This document shows, piece by piece, positions 1 through 4,952 of a stretch of 5,441 bases of DNA. Positions within the stretch are counted from its first letter, which is position 1; each line of letters opens with the position of its first letter. Source of the DNA: JBBCJM01 sp037190175 (GTDB lineage Bacteria > Pseudomonadota > Alphaproteobacteria > Rhodobacterales > Rhodobacteraceae); NCBI GenBank assembly GCA_037190175.1, contig JBBCJM010000025.1, positions 1 to 5,441 of the forward strand. The letters are read 5' to 3'. Made by a program: the position numbers and the translations under genes. The notes below the pieces were generated by a model. That model was not told the DNA's origin. It worked only from the letters and a program-made list of their open reading frames with translations, and did not search any database.

Positions 1-860
1 CCGGCCTCCGCGGCGACCACCACGGTGGCGGCGGGGTCGATCTCCAGCCCCGCGAAGGGGTCGGCCTCGCTCAGCGTCACCTGCGGGCCGCCGGCCGGGC
101 CGCCCTGCGCGGCCACGAAGACATAGGGCGCGCGCAGGGCCGACTGGTCCCAGGGCAGCTGCCGGCCGATGCTGGCGACCTCGACCTCGGCCCGCAGGCG
201 CACCATCAGGTCGGACAGCGACTGGCCCGGCCGGCCGATCCCGGCGGCAAGCTCGCGGGCGAAGGTATTGGGCCGTTCGGGGTCGGCGCCGGGGGGCACA
301 TGCGCCAGCGCCCCGGGCGCGGCCGACAGCGCCACGAAGCCGCCGCGGGGGGCATTGACCGGGGCCAGCCCCGGCTCGATCCCCGGCGCCGCGCCCGGGG
401 CCACCGCCCGCGCGCCGTCGAGAAACAGCACCAAGGGCCCCGGCCCCGCGCCCAGCGCCGAGACCACCTCGGCCAGCGGCAGGGTGGCCGACTGCACCGA
501 AACCAGGTCGGAGAGCCGCGCGTCGGGCGGGACCAGCCGGTTCTCCCCCGCCACCTGCACGATGCGGCCGGAGTAGAAGAACACCACCGACTCCGCCCCC
601 GCCGCCTGCACCGCCAGTGTGCCCAGCACCGCCCGCAGCACGGGGGCCGAGACGTCCTGCAGCAGGGTGACCTCGTATCCCGCGGCCCGCAGCGCCTCGC
701 CCACCAGCTGCGCATCGGCCACCGCGCCGGGCACCTCGGGCTGGTCGGCCTGCGTGCCGATGCCCACCACCAGCGCCAGCCGCCGGGCCTCGGCCGGCAC
801 GGCCGCCATCAGCCCCAGCACAAGCCCCAACACCACGAACCACTGGCGTGCCATCCGCAT
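1..860 (-). CDS. Exported caspase-fold (peptidase C14-like) protein, probable pseudoenzyme, partial
   Basis: N-terminal 286 codons are visible; the gene continues past the left edge. Residues 1-25 look like a Sec signal peptide: RMARQ basic start, hydrophobic core VVLGLVLGLMAAV, cleavage after AEA. A caspase/metacaspase-like p20 fold follows. The first strand is RLALVVGIG (27-35), then a degenerate NPVNDA-type segment PGAVADAQ, GYEVTLLQD (61-69), the strand SVVFFYSG (91-98), ENRLVPPDA (106-114) and strand LVLFLD (143-148). A late GRQLPWDQSAL (232-242) matches the GRQ-PW-SSL segment usual in bacterial caspase-like proteins. The catalytic pair appears lost: GHG reads G98-R99-I100 and DACR reads D148-G149-A150-R151. 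I infer a non-proteolytic periplasmic or secreted binding protein. In-frame ATGs exist at 896, 860 and 854; 860 gives the best signal peptide, but no Shine-Dalgarno decides it. It lies 74 bp downstream of the Nudix gene on the same strand, so co-transcription is possible. The C-terminal domain is unseen. Confidence 0.8.
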   Translation of the reverse strand, partial: MRMARQWFVVLGLVLGLMAAVPAEARRLALVVGIGTQADQPEVPGAVADAQLVGEALRAAGYEVTLLQDVSAPVLRAVLGTLAVQAAGAESVVFFYSGRIVQVAGENRLVPPDARLSDLVSVQSATLPLAEVVSALGAGPGPLVLFLDGARAVAPGAAPGIEPGLAPVNAPRGGFVALSAAPGALAHVPPGADPERPNTFARELAAGIGRPGQSLSDLMVRLRAEVEVASIGRQLPWDQSALRAPYVFVAAQGGPAGGPQVTLSEADPFAGLEIDPAATVVVAAEA

Positions 861-934
861 CGCCCCGCACCGCACCTTTCCCTGACGCGCGGTCATGTTA
901 CCCGCCAGAGCCGCATGAGGCCAGCAATTCCGGC

Positions 935-1387
935 CTAGCGCACAATCACTTCCAGCGGATCGTAGCCGATGGCGCCGGAATCGCCCCAGGCCACGGCCGG
1001 CAGGCTGTCGGGTTTGAAGCGCAGGCGCGCCAGTTCCGCGCGGGCGAAGAAGCGGCGGCGGTCCACCACCCCCTCGGGGTCGCGCCAGCCGGCATCCAGC
1101 CGCCCGGCGGCGATGGCGCAGCGGAAATAGACGTCGACCTGGTGAAAGCCCGAGGCGGGATCGTGGAACTCGTTGACCAGCGCGGGCGGCCCCACCTCGA
1201 TCGCCAGCCCGGTCTCCTCGTGCACCTCGCGGCGCAGGTTCTCGGGCAGCGAGGTGCCGGCCTGCACGCCCCCGCCCGGGCAGCACCAGAGGTCCGAGAT
1301 CCCGCCGGGCCAGGCATTGACCAGCAAGAGCCGGTCCTGGTGCAGGATCAGCGCGCGGGCGGCCAGGCGGGGAAGGCGGGGCTTCAT
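935..1387 (-). CDS. Nudix hydrolase
   Basis: This 150-residue protein has the usual size of a single-domain Nudix hydrolase, which cleaves a nucleoside diphosphate linked to another group using divalent metal. The core begins with AARALILHQDRLLLV (9-23). The Nudix box lies at about 39-61: G39, then R53-E54-V55 and E57-E58-T59-G60-L61, giving the metal-binding REVxEE core. The first Glu of the GX5E part is Thr45 here. Downstream, the strand DVYFRCAIAAG fits the substrate-binding half of the fold. The C-terminus has a WRDPEGVVDRRRFFARAEL segment and ends PLEVIVR. The substrate cannot be read from sequence. ATG at 1387 is chosen because the family homology begins there; the frame stays open upstream, but only antisense to the hydrolase gene. 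No clear Shine-Dalgarno is seen. It is divergent from the 1451 gene and upstream of the caspase-like gene. A short inverted repeat (918-922/932-936) spans its stop codon. Confidence 0.9.
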   Translation of the reverse strand: MKPRLPRLAARALILHQDRLLLVNAWPGGISDLWCCPGGGVQAGTSLPENLRREVHEETGLAIEVGPPALVNEFHDPASGFHQVDVYFRCAIAAGRLDAGWRDPEGVVDRRRFFARAELARLRFKPDSLPAVAWGDSGAIGYDPLEVIVR

Positions 1388-1396
1388 GGCCGCAGT

Positions 1397-1436
1397 CGTG
1401 ACGCCGCGTTCCGGCTTTGTAAAGCGGGGCATCACG
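1397..1436. promoter_or_regulatory. Imperfect inverted repeat in the Nudix/hydrolase divergent spacer
   Basis: The 63-bp spacer between two divergent starts (1388-1450) holds CGTGACGCC (1397-1405) and its near reverse complement GGCATCACG (1428-1436), with one mismatch in nine. Just right of centre lies a shorter AT-rich palindrome, GCTTT-GT-AAAGC (1414-1425). Such symmetry between divergent promoters could be an operator or overlapping -10 elements. No convincing -35/-10 pair is seen in either direction, so the role is inferred. Confidence 0.3.
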
Positions 1437-1450
1437 CCTAGATTTCCGGG

Positions 1451-2179
1451 ATGCTGCGTCTGGCCGCCCTCATCGCCCTCTGCCTCGCCGCCCCGGCGGG
1501 GGCGGGCGACTGCGTGGTGCTGCTGCACGGCCTCGCCCGCGGGCCGGCCTCGATGGCGGCGATGGAGGCGGCGCTGGAGACGCGCGGCTTCCAGGTGGTG
1601 AACGCGGGCTATCCCTCGACCAGCGCCACGGTCGAGGCGCTGGCGCATGACCATGTGGGCGCGGCGGTGGCGGCCTGCGCGCCGGGCGCGCGGGTGAACT
1701 TCGTCACCCATTCGATGGGCGGGATCCTGGTGCGGCTGTGGCTGGCCGGGCAGCGGCCGGAACGGCTGGGCCGGGTGGTGATGCTGGCGCCGCCCAACGG
1801 CGGGTCGGAACTGGTGGACGAACTGGGCGATCTGCCGCCCTTCCGCTGGATCAACGGCCCAGCGGGGCTGGAACTGGGCACCGGCGCCGACGCCCTGCCC
1901 CGCCGCCTGCCCGACCCCGACTATCCGGTGGGGGTGATCGCCGGCAGCCGCTCGCTGAACCCGTTCTACTCGGCGATCATCCGCGGGCCGGACGACGGCA
2001 AGGTCTCGGTCGCCGCCACCCGCCTGCGCGGCGCCTGGCACCTGACGCTGCCGGTCACCCATACCTTCCTGATGCTGAACCCCGTGGTCATCGCCCAGAC
2101 CGCCGCCTTCCTGGAGACCGGCCGCTTCGACCCCGCGATGGACACCCCCGGCGCGATCCTGCAGCTGGGGCGGTTCTAG
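1451..2179 (+). CDS. Exported alpha/beta hydrolase (lipase/esterase-like)
   Basis: This 242-residue protein has an N-terminal signal peptide (MLRLAALIALCLAAPAGA, cleavage near residue 18) and an alpha/beta-hydrolase fold. VVLLHGL (22-28) is the first core strand with the HG oxyanion motif. VNFVTHSMGG (82-91) is the nucleophile elbow, with Ser88 the likely catalytic serine. GPDDGKVSV (179-187) carries the probable acid, Asp181 or Asp182. THTFLM (203-208) gives the catalytic His204. The mature protein has two cysteines, C21 and C76, which could form a disulfide, consistent with the periplasm. The pattern resembles lipase class 2/PGAP1-like esterases acting on acyl esters; the substrate is unknown. 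The start is firm: an in-frame TAG at 1439-1441 lies just upstream and the signal peptide begins at this ATG. The Shine-Dalgarno is weak. The gene is divergent from the Nudix gene and converges on the DAHP synthase gene. Confidence 0.87.
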   Translation: MLRLAALIALCLAAPAGAGDCVVLLHGLARGPASMAAMEAALETRGFQVVNAGYPSTSATVEALAHDHVGAAVAACAPGARVNFVTHSMGGILVRLWLAGQRPERLGRVVMLAPPNGGSELVDELGDLPPFRWINGPAGLELGTGADALPRRLPDPDYPVGVIAGSRSLNPFYSAIIRGPDDGKVSVAATRLRGAWHLTLPVTHTFLMLNPVVIAQTAAFLETGRFDPAMDTPGAILQLGRF

Positions 2180-2209
2180 GCACCGACCGCCGGCTCCCGG
2201 CTCCGGCCG

Positions 2210-2230
2210 CCGGGGGCTTCGCGCCCCCGG
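2210..2230 (+). terminator. GC-rich hairpin after the hydrolase gene
   Basis: CCGGGGGC (2210-2217) pairs perfectly with GCCCCCGG (2223-2230) around the loop TTCGC, 30 nt after the hydrolase stop. The stem is very stable but no T-run follows, so it is not a textbook intrinsic terminator. It may end or protect the 3' end of the transcript. Its 17-nt core recurs in inverted orientation at 2364-2380. Confidence 0.55.
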
Positions 2231-2264
2231 ACCCCCGTGGGATACTTATGGCTCGAAAGAGAGG
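2210..2264 (+). repeat. Intergenic hairpin-plus-tail repeat, copy 1 (plus orientation)
   Basis: The GC hairpin is followed at once by ACCCCCGTGGGATACTTATG (2231-2250) and a purine-rich stretch GCTCGAAAGAGAGG (2251-2264). A related tail occurs on the opposite strand at 2290-2321. From memory, stem loops followed by a C-rich then GGATATTT-like tail and an AAGAAG stretch are scattered between genes in Rhodobacteraceae genomes. The family assignment is therefore recollection plus what the two copies share here. Confidence 0.5.
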
Positions 2265-2323
2265 CGCAAGGGACAACTTGAATCAAAGTGTTCTTCACCT
2301 TGGTCCAAATACTCCGCGGGGTT

Positions 2324-2360
2324 GCCAGCGGTTTCGCCATCGGTTCGAGGAACCGCTGGC
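2324..2360. repeat. 10-bp inverted repeat with a nested alternative hairpin
   Basis: GCCAGCGGTT (2324-2333) and AACCGCTGGC (2351-2360) are perfect reverse complements with 17 nt between them. The right arm also takes part in a competing hairpin, CGGTTC-GAG-GAACCG (2341-2355), so the two folds exclude each other. It lies inside the copy 2 repeat in the 3' region of the DAHP synthase transcript. It may add to termination or processing. Confidence 0.55.
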
Positions 2361-2363
2361 TTG

Positions 2364-2380
2364 GGGGGCGCGAAGCCCCC
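2364..2380 (-). terminator. GC-rich hairpin after the DAHP synthase gene
   Basis: On the minus strand GGGGGC (2380-2375), loop TTCGC, GCCCCC (2369-2364) form a 6-bp stem beginning 33 nt past the DAHP synthase stop. The core is identical to the hairpin at 2212-2228 in opposite orientation. No T-run follows, so termination is inferred from position and symmetry. Confidence 0.5.
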
Positions 2381-2413
2381 GGCGCTTTCCGCCCCAGCGA
2401 CGCCCGGCGATCC

Positions 2414-3784
2414 CTAGAGCGCCACCCGCCGGCCCAGGTCGCGGCGGGCCAGCAGTTCCTCGGCCACCAGGAAGGCCAGTTCCAGCGATAGCGAGGCGTT
2501 GAGCCGCGGGTCGCAGGCGGTGTGGTAGCGGTCGGACAGGGCCTCGTCCGTCACCGCGCGCAGTCCGCCGGTGCATTCGGTCACGTCCTTGCCGGTCATC
2601 TCGAAATGCACGCCGCCGGGGATGGTGCCTTCCGCCTTGTGCACCGCGAAGAACTCGCGCACCTCGGACAGCACCGCGTTGAAGGGGCGGGTCTTGTAGC
2701 CCGAGGGCGACTTGATCGTGTTGCCGTGCATCGGGTCGCAGGACCACACCACCCTGGCGCCTTCCTCGCGCACCGCCCTGATCAGCCGCGGCAGGTGCTC
2801 GCCCACCTTGCCGGCGCCGAAGCGGGCGATCAGCGTCAGCCGGCCGGGCTCGTTCTCCGGGTTCAGCCTGGCCATCAGCACCTTCAGGTCCTCGGCCGTG
2901 GTGGTCGGCCCGCATTTCAGCCCGATGGGGTTCAGCACCCCGCGGCAGAACTCCACATGCGCGCCGTCGGGCTGGCGGGTGCGGTCGCCGATCCAGATCA
3001 TGTGCCCCGAGCCCGCCACCGGATGCCCGGTGATCGAGTCGATGCGGCAGAGCGCCTCCTCGTATTCCAAGAGCAGCGCCTCGTGGCTGGTGTAGAAATC
3101 GACGGACGACAGGGTATGCGCGGTATCCCCGTTCACCCCCGCCGCGGTCATGAAGTCGAGCGCGTCGGAGATGCGGTTCGACAGCTCCCGATACCGCTCG
3201 GCCTTGTCGTGCTCGGCGAAGCCCAGGGTCCAGGCGTGCACCCGGTGGATGTCGGCGAAACCGCCGGTGGAAAAGGCGCGCAGGAGGTTCAGCGTGGCCG
3301 CGGCCTGGGTATAGGCCTGCAACATCCGTGCCGGATCGGGCACCCGCGCCTCGGCCGTGGCCTCAAACCCGTTCACGATGTCGCCGCGGTAGCTGGGGTA
3401 TTCCACGCCGCCGATCACCTCGGTGGCCGCCGAGCGCGGCTTGGCGAACTGGCCGGCCATGCGGCCCACCTTGATCACCGGCACCTTGGCGCCATAGGTC
3501 AGCACCACCGCCATCTGCAGCATCACCCGGAAGGTGTCGCGGATGTTGTCGGCGCTGAACTCGGCGAAGCTCTCGGCGCAGTCGCCGCCCTGCAACAGGA
3601 AGGCGCGGCCCTCGGCGGCCTCGGCCAGCTGCTTCTTCAGCCGCCGCGCCTCGCCGGCGAAGACCAGCGGAGGATACTTGGCCAGCTGCGCCTCGACCCG
3701 GCCCAGCGCGGCCGCATCGGGATAGTCGGGCATCTGCACCCGCGGTTTCGACCGCCAGTCCGACTTGCTCCAGCCCTTGATCAT
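2414..3784 (-). CDS. aroG: Class II 3-deoxy-7-phosphoheptulonate (DAHP) synthase
   Basis: This 456-residue cytoplasmic enzyme condenses phosphoenolpyruvate and erythrose 4-phosphate to DAHP, the first step of the shikimate pathway to aromatic amino acids. It is the plant/Mycobacterium-type class II form. Signatures seen: WRSKPRVQMPDYPD (10-23), LLQGGDCAESF with Cys69, VIKVGRMAGQFAKPRS (103-118), GPTTT, CDPMHGNT with His353, VHFEMTGKDVTECTGG with Glu395, and CDPRLN with Asp425. Cys69, His353, Glu395 and Asp425 align with the metal ligands I recall from M. tuberculosis (Cys87, His369, Glu411, Asp441), so the enzyme should be active. Length is normal and no fused chorismate mutase is present. 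ATG 3784 is chosen because a GGAGGG Shine-Dalgarno sits 4 nt upstream and the family N-terminus starts there; an ATG 13 codons earlier lies inside the promoter. Class II forms are often allosterically inhibited by aromatic amino acids, but this cannot be read here. Symbol use (aroG/aroF/aroH) varies for this class. Confidence 0.96.
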   Translation of the reverse strand: MIKGWSKSDWRSKPRVQMPDYPDAAALGRVEAQLAKYPPLVFAGEARRLKKQLAEAAEGRAFLLQGGDCAESFAEFSADNIRDTFRVMLQMAVVLTYGAKVPVIKVGRMAGQFAKPRSAATEVIGGVEYPSYRGDIVNGFEATAEARVPDPARMLQAYTQAAATLNLLRAFSTGGFADIHRVHAWTLGFAEHDKAERYRELSNRISDALDFMTAAGVNGDTAHTLSSVDFYTSHEALLLEYEEALCRIDSITGHPVAGSGHMIWIGDRTRQPDGAHVEFCRGVLNPIGLKCGPTTTAEDLKVLMARLNPENEPGRLTLIARFGAGKVGEHLPRLIRAVREEGARVVWSCDPMHGNTIKSPSGYKTRPFNAVLSEVREFFAVHKAEGTIPGGVHFEMTGKDVTECTGGLRAVTDEALSDRYHTACDPRLNASLSLELAFLVAEELLARRDLGRRVAL

Positions 3785-3788
3785 GGCA

Positions 3789-3794
3789 CCCTCC
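3789..3794 (-). promoter_or_regulatory. Shine-Dalgarno of the DAHP synthase gene
   Basis: GGAGGG on the minus strand lies 4 nt before ATG 3784. It decides the start in favour of 3784 over the in-frame ATG at 3823. Confidence 0.85.
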
Positions 3795-3810
3795 GCCGTT
3801 CGACCCGCGC

Positions 3811-3839
3811 GGTATAGGTGCAACCGCGGCGGGATGCAA
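3811..3839 (-). promoter_or_regulatory. Candidate sigma-70 promoter of the DAHP synthase gene
   Basis: On the minus strand TTGCAT (3839-3834) and TATACC (3816-3811) are separated by exactly 17 nt, with the -10 box about 26 nt before the start codon. Matches to TTGACA/TATAAT are partial (3/6 and 4/6), which is typical for GC-rich alphaproteobacteria. It would place the transcript start a few bases upstream of the Shine-Dalgarno region. Confidence 0.45.
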
Positions 3840-3851
3840 AGGGGAAGGCCC

Positions 3852-3879
3852 TTGCAGGGGGTGCGATTTCCTGTATCCC
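3852..3879 (+). promoter_or_regulatory. Weak candidate promoter of the GlxA-family regulator
   Basis: TTGCAG (3852-3857) and TATCCC (3874-3879), 16 nt apart, lie about 35 bp ahead of ATG 3914. Both boxes match consensus only partly. A 7-bp inverted repeat GGTGCGA (3860-3866)/TCGCACC (3905-3911) flanks the -10 box and ends 2 nt before the start codon. Confidence 0.25.
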
Positions 3880-3913
3880 TGCGCCTGAAAACGACGCCTC
3901 AAGGTCGCACCGG

Positions 3914-4930
3914 ATGTCCTCCGCCCAGCAGAAGGCCAGGTCGACCGCGAAACCCGCGGGGCCGCGGCGCTTCGTCTTCCTGCTTCTGGAAAGCTTCACC
4001 ATGATGGCCTTCGCCGGCGCGGTGGAGCCGCTGCGGCTGGCCAACCGCATCTCGGGCCGCGAACTCTACACCTGGCGGCTGGCGGGCGAGACCGGCAGCC
4101 GCGTCACCTGCTCGAACGGCAGCGAATTGCGGCTGGACATCGGGCTGGTGGAGATCGAGCGTGACGAGACGCTGCTGGTCTGCGGCGGCGTGGACGTGCA
4201 GAAGCACACCAGCCGCGCGGTGGTGAACTGGCTGCGCCGCGAGGCGCGGCGGGGGGTGACGGTGGGCGGCCTCTGCACCGGGGCCTGGACGGTGGCCAAG
4301 GCCGGGCTCTTGGACGGCCGCCGCGCGACGATCCACTGGGAGAACCAGGACGGCTTTACCGAGGATTTCGAGGCGGTGAAGCTGACCAAATCCGTCTTCG
4401 TGATCGACGGCAACCGGATGACCACCGCCGGCGGCATCGCCTCGCTGGACCTGATGCTGAAGCTGATCGCGGCGGACCATGGCGAGGATCTGGCCAATAC
4501 CGTGGCCGACCAGCTGATCTACAGCCAGATCCGCACCGACCAGGACAGCCAGCGCCTGTCGATCCCCACCCGGATCGGGGTGCGGCACCCCAAGCTCAGC
4601 CAGGTGATCCACCGGATGGAGGCGCAGATCGAGGACCCCGTCTCGCCCGCCGACCTGGCCGAGGAGGTGGGGATGAGCACCCGGCAGTTGGAACGGCTGT
4701 TCCGCCGCTACCTGAACCGCTCGCCCAAGCGGTACTACATGGAGTTGCGGCTGCAGAAGGCGAGGAACCTGCTGATGCAGACCGACATGAGCGTGATCAA
4801 CGTGGCGCTCGCCTGCGGCTTCGCCTCGCCCTCGCATTTCTCGAAATGCTACCGCGCGCATTACTCGACCACCCCCTATCGCGAGCGGGGGACGCAGGGG
4901 ACGGTGCCGGTGCCGAGGTTGTCGATCTGA
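3914..4930 (+). CDS. GlxA/GbdR-type transcriptional regulator (DJ-1/PfpI-like domain plus AraC HTH)
   Basis: This 338-residue cytoplasmic DNA-binding regulator has two parts. Residues 18-200 form a class I glutamine-amidotransferase/DJ-1-like sensor: RRFVFLLLESFTMMAFAGAV, EPLRLANRISG (38-48), LLVCGGVDVQ (87-96), GLCTGAWTVAKAGLLDG with elbow Cys121, then H141-W142-E143. Residues 233-327 form the AraC/XylS DNA-binding domain with two helix-turn-helices: DLAEEVGMSTRQLERLFRRY from 247, and NVALACGFASPSHFSKCYR from 296. The start of each domain and motifs such as SAVEPLR/ANxLSGRELY resemble, from memory, Pseudomonas GbdR, the glycine-betaine/dimethylglycine-responsive activator; related CdhR and ArgR-type members sense other amines. 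The ligand here is unproven. ATG 3914 starts the homology, preceded by AAGG at 3901-3904. An upstream in-frame ATG (3818) falls in the promoter of the divergent DAHP synthase gene. A probable P450 gene follows after 22 bp and may be its target. Confidence 0.9.
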   Translation: MSSAQQKARSTAKPAGPRRFVFLLLESFTMMAFAGAVEPLRLANRISGRELYTWRLAGETGSRVTCSNGSELRLDIGLVEIERDETLLVCGGVDVQKHTSRAVVNWLRREARRGVTVGGLCTGAWTVAKAGLLDGRRATIHWENQDGFTEDFEAVKLTKSVFVIDGNRMTTAGGIASLDLMLKLIAADHGEDLANTVADQLIYSQIRTDQDSQRLSIPTRIGVRHPKLSQVIHRMEAQIEDPVSPADLAEEVGMSTRQLERLFRRYLNRSPKRYYMELRLQKARNLLMQTDMSVINVALACGFASPSHFSKCYRAHYSTTPYRERGTQGTVPVPRLSI

Positions 4931-4940
4931 GGGGTTGTTG

Positions 4941-4947
4941 GGGGAGG
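4941..4947 (+). promoter_or_regulatory. Shine-Dalgarno of the P450-like gene
   Basis: GGGGAGG ends 5 nt before ATG 4953 and sits in the 22-bp gap after the regulator stop. It supports ATG 4953 and translational independence within a likely operon. Confidence 0.75.
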
Positions 4948-4952
4948 TGCCC

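Larger units (their letters stand above)
2290..2380 (-). repeat. Intergenic hairpin-plus-tail repeat, copy 2 (minus orientation)
   Basis: Read on the minus strand from 2380, the same 17-nt hairpin core as copy 1 comes first. The 10-bp inverted repeat at 2324-2360 follows, then a tail beginning CCCCGCGGAGTATTTGGACC (2321-2302) and ending AAGGTGAAGAAC (2301-2290). The tail matches copy 1 in plan: C-run, G-rich bases, A/T-rich TAYTT, purine run. An extra inverted repeat separates hairpin from tail here but not in copy 1. Confidence 0.5.

Noticed and set aside
206..715. 169-residue minus-strand open frame
   Set aside because: It is a frame-shifted shadow of the caspase-like gene, very rich in Arg, Trp and Cys. 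The adjacent frame carries the signal peptide and caspase strands.
918..936. AGGCC/GGCCT short hairpin at the Nudix stop as a terminator
   Set aside because: Only a 5-bp stem with a 9-nt loop and no T-run. It is too weak to call, and the caspase-like gene follows in the same direction.
935..2062. Nudix frame extended upstream to a 375-residue protein
   Set aside because: The added N-terminal 225 residues lie antisense to the exported hydrolase, are low-complexity and rich in Arg, Gly, His and Gln, and resemble no family. The Nudix fold begins at the ATG at 1387.
2522..3817. 431-residue plus-strand open frame
   Set aside because: It is fully antisense to the well-supported DAHP synthase gene, with typical high-GC shadow composition and no motif.
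3785..3823. DAHP synthase start at the in-frame ATG 3823
   Set aside because: The extra 13 residues cover the candidate -10 box and the GGAGGG Shine-Dalgarno; ATG 3784 fits family length and ribosome binding.
3818..3913. Regulator start at the in-frame ATG 3818
   Set aside because: The 32-residue extension lacks a Shine-Dalgarno, overlaps the divergent promoter region and is unlike family N-termini.
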